From an uncultured bacterium (GTDB taxonomy: Bacteria > Bacillota_I > Bacilli_A > RFN20 > CAG-826), in assembly GCA_949295325.1 (NCBI GenBank), contig CASFKG010000002.1, positions 326,047-390,046 on the forward strand: 64,000 bases of DNA. The letters run 5' to 3'. The position numbers and the translations under genes are program-made. Positions 34,615-44,140 of this stretch are shown one piece after another. Numbering within the stretch: position 1 is the first letter of the stretch; every line of letters begins with the position of its first letter. Under the pieces are notes generated by a model. The model was given only the letters and a program-made list of their open reading frames with translations. It ran no database searches and was not told the origin of the DNA.

Positions 34615-35925
34615 ATGAAAGAAGAATTCGTTTCCACCCTCCCGGAATCCCTCTCCGGGGAGGAAAAAGCCAGGCTGCTCGAAGCCATGGAGGGAAAGCC
34701 CACCCATGCCCTTCTTCTCAATACCTCGAAGATAACCGACGAGGAATTCAAAAGACGCTACCCCGGCGTAAGGAAACACCCATTCGTCGAACACGCCTAT
34801 CTCTACGACAAGGACCAATACCCCTTCGGCCGTTCCATCTATTACGAAAACGGGGCCATCTCGATCGAGGACGGGGCCGCGATGATGGCGGTCAACTATT
34901 TCCTAAAGCCGGAAGAAGAAGACGTCGTCCTCGACATGTGCGCCGCGCCCGGCGGCAAGTCCATCGGGGCAAGCCTCTACATGCACGACAAAGGCTCTGT
35001 GGTCGCCAACGACATCTCCTACCCGCGGGCCAAGGCCATGAGCCAGAACGTCGAGAGGATGGGGCGCGGCAACATCGTCTGCGCTTCCAACGACTTCGTG
35101 TTTTCCTTCGTCTATTTCCTCGAGACCTTCGACAAGATAATCGTCGACGCCCCCTGCTCGGGGTCGGCCATGTTCCGCAAGGACGAGAAAAGCCTCGGCG
35201 ACTGGAAACCCGAAAAGGTCAAAAGCTGCCACCGCCGGCAGCTCGAGATACTCAACCTCGCCTATTCCATGCTCAAGAAGGGGGGAACCATCTCCTATAG
35301 CACCTGCTCCTTCTCGGAAGAGGAGAACGAGGGAACCGTTTTGGCCTTCCTTTCCATGCATCCGGAGGCCGAAGCGGTGGACCTCCCCCAAAGCGCATAC
35401 TTCTACCGCAACCCCAGGCTGCCGCAGGCGGTAACCCTCTACCCCAGCCTGTTCCCCTTTGGGGAAGGACAGTTCATCTGCCTGATAAAAAAGCCGGGCA
35501 GCAGCCCGAAGACCCAAAGGAAGGTGGTGGATTCTAGCGAGTACGCCGACCTGATCGAACAGTACGGCCTCAAGGGCCGCAGCAACGAGAAGATGCGCGA
35601 CAAGTTCTACTCGCTTTACCAGCATTTCGACACCACCCACCTGAACATACTCCGCTACGGGGTGAAGCTCTTCGAGATAAGGCCGAACCGCATCTTCATC
35701 CCCGACCACCATCTCTGCCATTTCCTCGACGATTCCTACTCGATACCCATTTCCGAGGAACACATGAAGGCCTACATCAGGGGCGAAACCTTCCCGATGG
35801 ACCTCGCCGACGGCTTCTACATCGTTTCCTACGACAGGATGAACCTCGGCTTCGTCAAGGTAACCGGGACCGTGGCGAAAAACCACTACCCCAAGGGCCT
35901 AAGGAAGAACATCGAACTCTTCTGA
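34615..35925 (+). CDS. RsmF-like rRNA (cytosine-5) methyltransferase, NOL1/NOP2/Sun family
   Basis: A 436-residue SAM-dependent m5C methyltransferase. Motif I CAAPGGKSIGA, motif IV DAPCSGSAMF with its catalytic-cycle cysteine and motif VI YSTCSFSEEEN with the nucleophilic cysteine are all intact. A long C-terminal region (about 290-436) corresponds to the RsmF extension and PUA-like domain; RsmF modifies C1407 of 16S rRNA, but Bacillota homologues may hit neighbouring sites. It is monocistronic on the plus strand and lacks a Shine-Dalgarno; TATAAT ends 8 nt before the ATG. Confidence 0.9.
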   Translation: MKEEFVSTLPESLSGEEKARLLEAMEGKPTHALLLNTSKITDEEFKRRYPGVRKHPFVEHAYLYDKDQYPFGRSIYYENGAISIEDGAAMMAVNYFLKPEEEDVVLDMCAAPGGKSIGASLYMHDKGSVVANDISYPRAKAMSQNVERMGRGNIVCASNDFVFSFVYFLETFDKIIVDAPCSGSAMFRKDEKSLGDWKPEKVKSCHRRQLEILNLAYSMLKKGGTISYSTCSFSEEENEGTVLAFLSMHPEAEAVDLPQSAYFYRNPRLPQAVTLYPSLFPFGEGQFICLIKKPGSSPKTQRKVVDSSEYADLIEQYGLKGRSNEKMRDKFYSLYQHFDTTHLNILRYGVKLFEIRPNRIFIPDHHLCHFLDDSYSIPISEEHMKAYIRGETFPMDLADGFYIVSYDRMNLGFVKVTGTVAKNHYPKGLRKNIELF

Positions 35926-35930
35926 CCCGA

Positions 35931-36725
35931 TCAGGAATGGATGTACGGCCTCGGGAGCCCCCTGAGGCTTTTCCTTTGCCGGCCTTGCGCGTAATAGGCC
36001 CGGTCGAGTTCCCGCAGGTCCTTCACCTCGGCGTTTATCCGTCCGCGGCTTTCTACGCTTTCCTTGACCGTGTCGGCATCGGGCCGGTGCAGTCCCAGGT
36101 AGGTGATGAAAACGGGCTGGCGCCGGTCGTCGGGCCGGGTGTGGAGCACGCGGAAGGTCCCGTAGAGCGCCACTTCCTCGTAAGGCATCCCCGACCAGGC
36201 CGAGGCCTTGTAGGAGCCGGGATGGAACTCGAGGAGGTCCTTTTCGGGATCCCGGTTCCTCGTCCCTTCCGGGAAGATGCAGTAGCTAGGGCCCTTGCCT
36301 TCCCTGAGCCTTTTGGCCACCTCGCGGAGCACCTTGGCCGACTGCATGAGGTCGCTCCGGTCCATGAAAAAGCCGTCGATGGCCCTGAGGGCCGACCCGA
36401 TGACCGGGTACTTCTCGGTTTCCTTCTTGGCGACGAAGGAAATCGGTTCGGGGCTAAGGGCGATGAGCACGAGGGGATCGAGGTCGGAAAGGTGGTTGCA
36501 GACGTATAGCCTGCTCCCCTTCCTTCCGAGGTAGCCGGCGTAGCCCCGTTGCCGTATGTCGAGCCGCATGGCGCCGAGTACCTTGAGCACGAGGCTCCTT
36601 ACCCTGGCGTAGCGGACCGCGAGCGGATACCTTTCCGGATGGCGGCCGTAGCGCACGAGGTAGAAGACCCAGTCGAAAAGCAGGCGGGGTCCGAGGAGGA
36701 ATGCATAGCGAAGGTATTTGAACAT
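35931..36725 (-). CDS. plsC: 1-acyl-sn-glycerol-3-phosphate acyltransferase
   Basis: Makes phosphatidic acid from lysophosphatidic acid at the membrane. The 264-residue protein has the catalytic NHLSDLD (HX4D) motif, the substrate-binding FPEGTRN motif and an N-terminal hydrophobic stretch. An extended -10 TGT-TAAGAT (36732-36740) ends 6 nt before the ATG, so it is another likely leaderless start. Its stop lies 6 nt from that of the convergent rsmF-like gene. Confidence 0.92.
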   Translation of the reverse strand: MFKYLRYAFLLGPRLLFDWVFYLVRYGRHPERYPLAVRYARVRSLVLKVLGAMRLDIRQRGYAGYLGRKGSRLYVCNHLSDLDPLVLIALSPEPISFVAKKETEKYPVIGSALRAIDGFFMDRSDLMQSAKVLREVAKRLREGKGPSYCIFPEGTRNRDPEKDLLEFHPGSYKASAWSGMPYEEVALYGTFRVLHTRPDDRRQPVFITYLGLHRPDADTVKESVESRGRINAEVKDLRELDRAYYAQGRQRKSLRGLPRPYIHS

Positions 36726-36762
36726 CGGCTAATCTTAACAGCAACGGGGCCCGGGGCCAAGG

Positions 36763-37038
36763 CTAGCGAGAGGACTTGGCGGACACGAACTCGTCTACTT
36801 CGTTGACGATGACGAGCCCTAGTTCCGGATCCATCTCGAGCCTCCCCTTCAGGGTGATGTGGGTGCCTTCGGCGGCCTTCATGAAAACGCCGTCGCGGCT
36901 AAGCATGGTGCGCACGGGAAAGCGGTCGGTCTCGTAGCGGCCGCTGGGGCCGGGAATGACCCTGTCGACTTCGACGTAGCGCGTCTTTTCCCCCACGACC
37001 GGGCCGAGGCGGCCCGAAAGGAAAACTGAGCTGATCAT
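36763..37038 (-). CDS. Short single-strand-DNA-binding-protein-like OB-fold protein
   Basis: A 91-residue protein whose start MISSVFLSGRLGPVVG, central FPVRTMLS and GTHITLKGRLEMDPE segment follow the pattern of SSB/PriB-type OB folds, without the acidic C-terminal tail of true SSB. It could be a secondary SSB-like protein. Start: a near-perfect AGGAGGTG lies 5 to 8 nt before the ATG at 37038, so the GTG within that site is not the start. It stands alone between pullulanase and plsC. Confidence 0.55.
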   Translation of the reverse strand: MISSVFLSGRLGPVVGEKTRYVEVDRVIPGPSGRYETDRFPVRTMLSRDGVFMKAAEGTHITLKGRLEMDPELGLVIVNEVDEFVSAKSSR

Positions 37039-37087
37039 AAAATTCACCTCCTGTCAGCTGTTTTCTATGAAAGGGCGTTCATGGTCC

Positions 37088-39187
37088 CTAGTAGGCGATC
37101 AGATAGGGCGAGAGGGCCGGGACCGTGGCCTTCCCTTCCCCGAGGGGCCTTTCCCCCTCGCCGGTCGAATCGAGCAGCAGGACCGCGCCCTGTCCGATGT
37201 TTACGTGGACGTCTATCGGCTCGACGTTGAAGTACATCTCGAGCTTGGCGTCCGGGGCAACGGCATTTTGGTCGTTGTCGGTCAGGTAGATGGCGCCGGA
37301 GCGGTCCTGTATGTCCACCAGATTGTATATGCAGCGGGCATCGTAATGGTGGAAGAAGCGTTTCTTCTTCCTGAGGGCTATGGCCCTTGCCGCGAAGCGG
37401 TACATCCATTCGCGGGCATCGAGCAAATCGTAGTCGAAGCGGTTGATCTCGTCGGGGGAATTGTAGGAATTCTCCACTCCCTTCTTGCTACCGCCTATTT
37501 CCTGCCCGGCGTGGATGAAGGGGATGCCGTAGCTGAACAGGACCAGGGCCAGTCCCAGCGCGCAGGCCTTGAGGGCCGCTTCCTCGCCGAGCGAGGGACG
37601 CAGCCGCCTTATGTAGTCGTAAAGGGTGCCGTTGTCGTGGCACTCGACGTAGTTGACGCTGTAGTCGGCGCTCGGGAAAAGGGGGACCGCGTTGAATTCC
37701 GCGCAGGAGCCGGCGATGCAGTGCATGAGCAGCGGCTTCTTGCTTTCGTCACCGAAAAGGACGCCTTTGGCGGCTTCCCGGAAGCGGTCGTTGAAGTGGG
37801 CGTAGCCCGGGATGAGCCGGCAGTTGCCCATGTGGCCGAGCGGGAAGTCCACCTCCCCGCCCATGTTCCAGCCCTCGCCGTAGACCATGAAGTCCTTTTT
37901 GCGGGAGAGGGCTAAGGCCCTGATCCGGTTGAGCGTTTCGCAGTCGATGATGCCCATCAGGTCGAAACGGAAGCCGTCCACGTCGTAGAAGTCGATCCAG
38001 TGCATGGCGCTATCGACTATGAGGCGCCTGACCATCGGCCGTTCGCTCGCCAGATCGTCGCCGCAGCCGGAGGTCGAGGCCATGCGGCCGTTGCGGCGGT
38101 GCCGGAAGTAATAGCCGGGAACCACTTTCTCGAAGTTGCTCGATTCCCAGGAATAGACGTGGTTGTAGACGACGTCCATTACCACCCTTATCCCTTCCTC
38201 GTGGAAGGAATCGACCATCTGCTGGCATTCCCTTAGCCGGCAGTAGGGATCGTCGGGGTCGGTGGCGTAGCTGCCTTCCGGGACGAAGTACTGGGCCGGG
38301 TCGTAGCCCCAGTTGTAGGACTTTTCCGGATGGAGTTCGTCGACGGTCGCGAAATCGTACATCGGGAGTATCTGCACGTGGGTGACCCCCAGCGATTTGA
38401 TGTAGTCGAGGCCGCTAGGCAGCCCCTTCTTGGTCTTCGTGCTGGGCTCGGCAAGCCCCAGGAACTTGCCTTTGTGCTTTATTCCGGAACCGGGATGGAT
38501 GCTCATGTCGCGGACCGAAAGTTCGTATATGACCGCGTCGGTATAGCCCTGCAAGACCGGCAGGCCGGCATGCTTTTTCTTGGTTCTGGCCCTACATAGG
38601 TCGACGACGTAGGACTCGCGGCCGTTCGCGGAACTCGAAAAGCCGTAGGGATCGAGGCAGCGGGCCACCGCGCCGGAATTGTTGACCAGGTAGGTGTACC
38701 TGGCCCCTTCGTAATCGCCTTTGAGCACCGCTTCGTAGGCCCCGCCTTCGATGCGGTCCATCGGGAAGAGCTCGTAGCGCTCTTCTCCCCTTTTGGCGAT
38801 CATGACGATGACCGAACAGGCCAAGGGGGCGAAAAGGCAAAAACGCGTCGCCTGCTTGCCGTAGATGGCTCCTAGTTCCCCGGTATAGGAGAACCGCTCG
38901 TCGAAGCCTTCGAAGGAAGCCGCCTCGCTTACGTCCACCGGGACCCGGCCGAGGCTGGGTATTTCGAGGAAGGCCGGATGGCCGAGTTCGAAATCGTCCG
39001 GCAGGGCGAACTCGAAAACCGAAAGGGAACTCGTGGAGTTGCCCTTCACCAAGGATAGCGGTACCTTGCGGCCGCTGTCGTCATAGACCAGCAGCGGTTT
39101 TATCTCGCCCACCTGACTATCGTAGAAGAGGGTGAGTCGGAGGTGTCTCCAGGATATGAGCCTGGCGGAGATGACGGTATCTTTCAT
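37088..39187 (-). CDS. pulA: Type I pullulanase / glycogen-debranching enzyme (GH13)
   Basis: Hydrolyses alpha-1,6 branch points of glycogen- or pullulan-like glucans. The 699-residue protein has an N-terminal carbohydrate-binding (CBM48-like) region, the pullulanase signature YNWGYDP, the catalytic nucleophile region DGFRFDLMG, the acid in YGEGWN and ECHDNGTLYD. There is no signal peptide, so it should act on cytoplasmic glycogen or imported malto-oligosaccharides. No other glycogen genes are nearby; it follows acpS after 2 nt. Confidence 0.95.
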   Translation of the reverse strand: MKDTVISARLISWRHLRLTLFYDSQVGEIKPLLVYDDSGRKVPLSLVKGNSTSSLSVFEFALPDDFELGHPAFLEIPSLGRVPVDVSEAASFEGFDERFSYTGELGAIYGKQATRFCLFAPLACSVIVMIAKRGEERYELFPMDRIEGGAYEAVLKGDYEGARYTYLVNNSGAVARCLDPYGFSSSANGRESYVVDLCRARTKKKHAGLPVLQGYTDAVIYELSVRDMSIHPGSGIKHKGKFLGLAEPSTKTKKGLPSGLDYIKSLGVTHVQILPMYDFATVDELHPEKSYNWGYDPAQYFVPEGSYATDPDDPYCRLRECQQMVDSFHEEGIRVVMDVVYNHVYSWESSNFEKVVPGYYFRHRRNGRMASTSGCGDDLASERPMVRRLIVDSAMHWIDFYDVDGFRFDLMGIIDCETLNRIRALALSRKKDFMVYGEGWNMGGEVDFPLGHMGNCRLIPGYAHFNDRFREAAKGVLFGDESKKPLLMHCIAGSCAEFNAVPLFPSADYSVNYVECHDNGTLYDYIRRLRPSLGEEAALKACALGLALVLFSYGIPFIHAGQEIGGSKKGVENSYNSPDEINRFDYDLLDAREWMYRFAARAIALRKKKRFFHHYDARCIYNLVDIQDRSGAIYLTDNDQNAVAPDAKLEMYFNVEPIDVHVNIGQGAVLLLDSTGEGERPLGEGKATVPALSPYLIAY

Positions 39188-39189
39188 AC

Positions 39190-39504
39190 TTAAACCAAAA
39201 CGACGGCCACGGCGTAGTCCCCGTCGTGGCTTATTGAGATATCATAACGGCAATCGCCGTGGACCAGGTAGGGGGCACCGCCGTTTTCGTAACGGATTTC
39301 GAGGTCCCGGAACCTGGCGGCCTCTAGCCCCCGGCCGGTGGCCTTCATGTAGGCCTCCTTGGCGGCATAGTGTCCGCCGAGGAACTCGGCTTTGTCCGGA
39401 CTAGCGAGGTACTGCCCGTATTCTTCGTCGGTCAAAACCCCGCGGGCGAAGGTCTCGCCCTTTGGGAGCCTCGGAAGATAGACGAGGTCGATTCCGGGGC
39501 GCAT
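39190..39504 (-). CDS. acpS: Holo-acyl-carrier-protein synthase
   Basis: Transfers 4'-phosphopantetheine from CoA to the serine of carrier proteins. The 104-residue protein has GIDLVYLPRL (usually GxDIxxIxR), the HYAAKEAYMKATG motif with the catalytic Glu and Lys, and a final ISISHDGDYAVAVVLV. I start at the ATG overlapping the ftsK stop (ATGA), because relatives begin here; an upstream extension lies in the ftsK frame-shadow. It would also activate the carrier domain of the AMP ligase at 15.7-17.7 kb. Confidence 0.93.
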   Translation of the reverse strand: MRPGIDLVYLPRLPKGETFARGVLTDEEYGQYLASPDKAEFLGGHYAAKEAYMKATGRGLEAARFRDLEIRYENGGAPYLVHGDCRYDISISHDGDYAVAVVLV

Positions 39505-42365
39505 CAGGCCGTCCCGCTCCCCTCGGGGTGGACAAGTACCCGGCAGCCCTTGTTGTTGGTGGGGGAAGCGCCTTCGCTTGCGACTATTCCTTCGGCCTGG
39601 AGCCTGTTGAAAATCCTCCCGGCCTTCGGGAAACCGATGGCGAAGGTCCTCTGGATATAGGAAACGGAAGCGTAGTCGCGGCACATGATGTTGGCCTTGA
39701 TCTGCTCGTACTGTTCCTCGTCGCTCATGGCCTTGACGTCCTTCCTGTCCAATTTGGCCTGCTCTTCCTGGGCCTTGGCTTCGGCCTCGTGGTCGGCAAG
39801 GTCGAGGAAGTTCGGGTCGTAGTCGGCCGGACGCTCGGAACGGATGAAGTTGCAGACGGCGTTGATTTCCTTGTTGTCGACCATGCAGCCCTGCAGGCGC
39901 ACGAGCGAACTCCTCACCATCATCGGGCAGTCGACGAGCATGTCGCCGTGGCCGAGCAGGGTTTCCGCGCCGTCTTCGTCCAAGATGACGCGGGAGTTTA
40001 TGGCACTGGAAACCGCGAGGGCGACCTTGACGCCGAGGTTGGCCTTGACCGGCCCGGTCACGATGTCGACGCTCGGGCGCTGGGTGGCGATGATCAGGTG
40101 GATTCCGGCGGCCCGGGCCTTGCCGGTGAGCCGGATGACGACGTCGTCGATGTCCTTGCAGGTCATCTTGAGGTCGGCGAACTCCTCCACCACGACCACG
40201 ATGAAGGGCATCTTCTTCGCTCCCGGGTGGTCGGGGACGTAATCCTCGTTGTACTGGCGGATATTACTCACGCAGGCTTCTTCGAACGAGTCGTAGCGCT
40301 TGTCCATTTCCTCCGTCAGCTTCTGGAGGGCGATCTTGGCTTGGCTCGGTTCCTTGACGACGGGGCAAAGAAGGTGCGGAAGATCCTTGTATTTGCCCAT
40401 TTCGACGCGCTTGGGGTCGATGAGCAGCAGCTTGAGGTCGTCGGGGGTGTTCCGCATGATGAGCGACATGATCATCCCGTGCAGGAAGATGGACTTGCCG
40501 GAGCCGGTGGTGCCGGCGACCAGCATGTGGGGGAAATCGCTCAAATCGCTGCTCATGCATTCCCCGGTAATGGACTTCCCGAAAGGTATGTACATGTTCT
40601 TCCTCCCGTCCGAGTTGTCGGGAAGGGAAAGGAACATCTCCTTGAAGGGGACGATGGCGGTGACCGCGTTTGGTATTTCGAGGCCGGAAGTCGGCTTTCC
40701 CTTTACTATCTGTTCGAAACGGGCCGGGATGCCGCCCAGGCGGATGCTCACGTCCTGCATGTAGCGGCCGATGCCGGCGACGGAGGCGTCGCGTTCGGTC
40801 TGCACGTCGTAGCGGGTGACCGAGGGCCCGACCGTGAAGCCGATGACCCGGGCCGGGACGTTCAAGTCCTCGAAGGTCTGGTTGATGACGCCCATGCGGG
40901 CGTTTGCGTCCGCCTCGTTTTTCTCGGCGTTGAGGTTGGGGCCGTACTCCTTTAGCAGTTCCGGGGATGGGGCCACGTAGGGCGGATAGTTCTCCCGGGG
41001 CACCGAAACGGGGGCGGGTTCCGGGGCGATGGCGGTAGCGGCCGTCCCGGGTTCTTCCGCCGTATCGGCTTCTTCCGCGGCGTAGTCCGGCATGATTATC
41101 TCGCCCGCCTTCGGCGTGGCGGGAGCCGGTTCTTCTTGAGATAGTGGTTTTGGCTCTTCCCGGATCGCCGTTTCCCCGAGGAAAGGCCGGAAGGAAACCT
41201 TCCCGTCTTCCTCATTCAAGGGCGCGTCGGCGTCCTGCTGCGGGTTTTCCACGAGGAAGTCGCCGGCCGTGATGGCGGGCGCGGACCGCCCTTTTGGCTC
41301 CTGGGCTTGCTCCCCGGAGGCGGGGGCCGGGACGGAAACCGCGGGGGCGGGGGCGGCTGACGGGGCCCGGGAAATTTTCCCGCCGGCAAGGCTTTCCGGT
41401 TCGCCGGCGGGGAAACTAACGGGGGCAGCCGGTCCTTCGGCCGCCCGGTGGCGGAAACTTATCTTGGCTTCGGAAATGGAGGATTCCCGCAGTTCCGAGG
41501 CCGAAAGCGAAAGTATCTTGGGCCGGACGGAATAATCTTCCCGCGGTATCGCGGGATTGTCGACCCGGCTGCGAGTTTCGGCGACGCGCGAGGGCATGGG
41601 CCCTTCGGCTTCAGCCCGGCGGAGCAAAACCGGCCGCTCTTCCTTTTCTTCTTCGGCGGCCGCGGGTTTTTTCTCCCCGTCCGCCAGATAGCGCTCGTAC
41701 ATGTCGCGGTAGGCCTTCTGTTCCTTTTCCGCGCTCGCGATGGCGGCCCGTTTCTCCTTTTCCTCCTTGCGGCGGGCCCTATTCACGGCGGCACCGGCCC
41801 TGACGGCCGAAACGCCTTTCCTTATAAGCGGCCAGAGGGCCACGGCCGCCGCGGAGGCGATCAAAAGGGCGCCCAATAGCCCCGCGAGGAAGCTGCCGGC
41901 CCCTTCGAAAAGGCAAAGCAATAGATAGACGAGGATGCCGCCACCGAACTCGGGCATGGTGGCGATGTCGCTTTGGTTGCCAGAGAGCACGTAGCCCATG
42001 CCGAGGGTAGCGTCTCCCCCGTTGAACAGGGAAAGGCCCGATAGCGAAGGGGCATACGGCAGGCAGTAGCGCCCGACGATGAAGGCCACGCCGGCATAGG
42101 CCAAAAGGAAGGAAAGGAAAAACCGCTTGGACGACCGGCCGCCCGGCACGCCGCCCAAAAGGAAGAGCGAAATGCCCAGCACGAACAAGGCCGGCAGCAA
42201 TATCCAGAACCCGGTGAAGCCGAATAGATAGAAGACGGCGACGGAAAACCCGTAGAGGGGACTCGAGGGCGAAAGAAGGACGAGGAAACAGAAAAGGCAA
42301 AGGGCCACGCCCAAGACGCGGACGATGTCCTTGCCGGTATATTCCTTTTTCTTTATCCCGGGCAT
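39504..42365 (-). CDS. ftsK: DNA translocase FtsK/SpoIIIE
   Basis: Septal motor that pumps chromosome ends during division. The 953-residue protein has four N-terminal membrane helices (about 15-180), a long Pro/Glu/Ala-rich linker, the alpha and beta motor domains with Walker A GTTGSGKS and Walker B FIVVVVEEFADL, and a C-terminal gamma winged helix (SVSYIQRTFAIGFPKAGRIF) that reads polarity sites. The ATG overlaps the upstream RNase J-like stop (TGATG), with GAGGT 6 nt upstream. Confidence 0.96.
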   Translation of the reverse strand: MPGIKKKEYTGKDIVRVLGVALCLFCFLVLLSPSSPLYGFSVAVFYLFGFTGFWILLPALFVLGISLFLLGGVPGGRSSKRFFLSFLLAYAGVAFIVGRYCLPYAPSLSGLSLFNGGDATLGMGYVLSGNQSDIATMPEFGGGILVYLLLCLFEGAGSFLAGLLGALLIASAAAVALWPLIRKGVSAVRAGAAVNRARRKEEKEKRAAIASAEKEQKAYRDMYERYLADGEKKPAAAEEEKEERPVLLRRAEAEGPMPSRVAETRSRVDNPAIPREDYSVRPKILSLSASELRESSISEAKISFRHRAAEGPAAPVSFPAGEPESLAGGKISRAPSAAPAPAVSVPAPASGEQAQEPKGRSAPAITAGDFLVENPQQDADAPLNEEDGKVSFRPFLGETAIREEPKPLSQEEPAPATPKAGEIIMPDYAAEEADTAEEPGTAATAIAPEPAPVSVPRENYPPYVAPSPELLKEYGPNLNAEKNEADANARMGVINQTFEDLNVPARVIGFTVGPSVTRYDVQTERDASVAGIGRYMQDVSIRLGGIPARFEQIVKGKPTSGLEIPNAVTAIVPFKEMFLSLPDNSDGRKNMYIPFGKSITGECMSSDLSDFPHMLVAGTTGSGKSIFLHGMIMSLIMRNTPDDLKLLLIDPKRVEMGKYKDLPHLLCPVVKEPSQAKIALQKLTEEMDKRYDSFEEACVSNIRQYNEDYVPDHPGAKKMPFIVVVVEEFADLKMTCKDIDDVVIRLTGKARAAGIHLIIATQRPSVDIVTGPVKANLGVKVALAVSSAINSRVILDEDGAETLLGHGDMLVDCPMMVRSSLVRLQGCMVDNKEINAVCNFIRSERPADYDPNFLDLADHEAEAKAQEEQAKLDRKDVKAMSDEEQYEQIKANIMCRDYASVSYIQRTFAIGFPKAGRIFNRLQAEGIVASEGASPTNNKGCRVLVHPEGSGTA

Positions 42366-44038
42366 CAAGCTACCTCTATGATGAGTGGGAGGACCATCGG
42401 CTCCTTGCCGGTGGAACGGCGGATGGCGCGGACGCAGCGTTCGTAGACGTCTTGCTTGAGCGTATCGAGCCTGTAGTCGTTTTGGCCGAGGCTATCCTCG
42501 ACGGTAGTCAGGAAAATTCGGCTCACCTCGCGGGTGATGGCTTCCGCGTCGCGGGCGTAGACGAAGCCCCGCATCTGGACGTCGGGTCCGGCGACGATGC
42601 GTCTTTTGGAATGCGAGATGGTAAGCCCGAGGACGACCACGCCTTCGCTCAGTTTCCGGCGGTCGTCCAGCACGTTGCCGCCGACGTCCCCCACCCCGAT
42701 GCCGTCGATCATGATGTCGCCGTGGGCAATGCCCTCGTCCATCATGCGGGCGCCTTTTTCGTCGAAGAGGACGCTGAGGCCGTTTTCCATGAGGAAGACG
42801 TTGCGGTGGTTGAGCTTTATGCCCATCGAAAGGGCGTTTTCGGCATTGGTCAGCATGTCCTTGAAGAAGCCTTTGACCGGTATGTAGTACTCCGGCTTCA
42901 AAAGCCCGAGCATCATCTTGAGGTCCTCTTCGGAAGCATGCATGCGGAGGAGCTGCTTCTTCGACAGGTTCTTGATCTTCGCGCCGGTCCGGTACAGTTC
43001 GTCGACGGCGTCGGTGAATTCGAGTTCGGTGTTGTCGTTGCTTGGGGCGGCGACGATGAAGGTATCGCCTTCCCCGAGGACGACGCGTTTGTCCTCGTTC
43101 TGGCCGCCGGCCAGAAGGGCGATCTTGCTATAGAGTTTGCTCCCCCTTCCGAGCATCAGTATGATTTCCTCGTTGTCGCGCAGGCGCCTTATGTCGTCCA
43201 GGGGCGCCTGGTTGTTCTTCGGGATGATCAGGTGGCCGCAGCTATGAAGGGCCCCCAGCACGTCCGCGGTTTCCTTGTCGTAAGATATGACCTTCTTGTT
43301 GCTTTCCACGGCCATGTCCAGAATTTCGGCCATGTTGTAGGAATTGTTGGAGAACATGGCCACGAACACCCGGCCCGGGGCATCCTTGATGTCGCGGTCG
43401 ACGAGCGGGGCGAGTTTGTAGTTGGGCGCGGTGTAGCCGGGCTTGGAGGCGTACTTCGATTCGCTAAGCAAAACCAACGTCTTCTCCTCGGCCAGCTTGG
43501 CGATGGCGCCCATGTCGTGCAGAAAGCCGGGCTTGGCGTTGTTTTCGACGACGAAGTCGCCGGTAACGACGATGTTGCCTAGGCTCGTGGAAATCGCGAT
43601 TCCCGAGGAATCGGCGATGTTGTGGGAGGTATGGAAGAAACGTATCTTCCGCTCCCCGACCTTGAAAGAGGAGGTCGGCTCCACGATCCGGAAATCGTAC
43701 ATCTCGGAATCCAAGGAGGCCTGTTTGGTAAAGGCCTTCAGCATCGTCATCGTGGTTTTGGAACAATAGACGGGGGCCGGTACGTCCTTGTAGATGTAGG
43801 CGATGGCCGCCATGTCGTCCTCGTGGCCCTGCAGCAGGAAGTAGGCCTTGACGTCGCCTTTCCTCTCCTTTAGGTAATCGAAGTTGGGGATGACGTAGTC
43901 GATGCCGGGCATCGTGCGGTCGGGGTAGCGCAGCCCGCAGCCCACCACGTAAACCTCGCCAGAGACGTCGACCAAAAGGCAGTTCTTGCCGTCTTCGTCG
44001 AGGCCGCCCAAGGCGACTATTCTTATTTTGTCGTTCAT
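42365..44038 (-). CDS. RNase J-family protein with altered metal ligands (RNase J2-like)
   Basis: A 557-residue member of the RNase J/beta-CASP family with the full domain layout. The core metal motif, HGHEDH in active RNase J, reads QGHEDD here (residues 70-75), so two metal-binding histidines are gone; the C-terminal PVHGEYR is PVKGFFK, losing another. HTSHNIADS, TGDF and HASEEDLKMML remain. This pattern is like RNase J2, which supports RNase J1 in a complex and has weak activity. It is transcribed ahead of ftsK. Start at 44038 follows a weak AAGAAAGAC; an upstream TTG is less likely. Confidence 0.8.
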   Translation of the reverse strand: MNDKIRIVALGGLDEDGKNCLLVDVSGEVYVVGCGLRYPDRTMPGIDYVIPNFDYLKERKGDVKAYFLLQGHEDDMAAIAYIYKDVPAPVYCSKTTMTMLKAFTKQASLDSEMYDFRIVEPTSSFKVGERKIRFFHTSHNIADSSGIAISTSLGNIVVTGDFVVENNAKPGFLHDMGAIAKLAEEKTLVLLSESKYASKPGYTAPNYKLAPLVDRDIKDAPGRVFVAMFSNNSYNMAEILDMAVESNKKVISYDKETADVLGALHSCGHLIIPKNNQAPLDDIRRLRDNEEIILMLGRGSKLYSKIALLAGGQNEDKRVVLGEGDTFIVAAPSNDNTELEFTDAVDELYRTGAKIKNLSKKQLLRMHASEEDLKMMLGLLKPEYYIPVKGFFKDMLTNAENALSMGIKLNHRNVFLMENGLSVLFDEKGARMMDEGIAHGDIMIDGIGVGDVGGNVLDDRRKLSEGVVVLGLTISHSKRRIVAGPDVQMRGFVYARDAEAITREVSRIFLTTVEDSLGQNDYRLDTLKQDVYERCVRAIRRSTGKEPMVLPLIIEVA

Positions 44039-44056
44039 AGTCAAAGTCTTTCTTAT

Positions 44057-44112
44057 ATAAGAACCGTCCGCGCGGACGGGTTTTTGTTCCTACCCATTAT
44101 AAGATAATGGGC
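44057..44112 (-). promoter_or_regulatory. Promoter and leader hairpins of the RNase J-like gene
   Basis: On the minus strand the inverted repeat CCCATTAT-CTT-ATAATGGG (44094-44112) contains a TATAAT -10 box. Between it and the gene lies CCGTCCGCGCGGACGG (44064-44079), a strong stem, in a leader of about 50 nt. The second stem could be a weak terminator on the plus strand (GTTTTTG follows) or a regulatory hairpin. Confidence 0.5.
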
Positions 44113-44140
44113 CGCTTCTTGGCTCCCCAAATTGAGTTTT

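Noticed and set aside
34936-35300. Arginine- and histidine-rich frames within the rsmF-like gene
   Set aside because: Alternate-frame artefacts typical of GC-rich coding DNA.
39462-40955. 497-codon open frame opposite ftsK
   Set aside because: Same GC-driven shadow effect; FtsK motor motifs on the other strand are certain.
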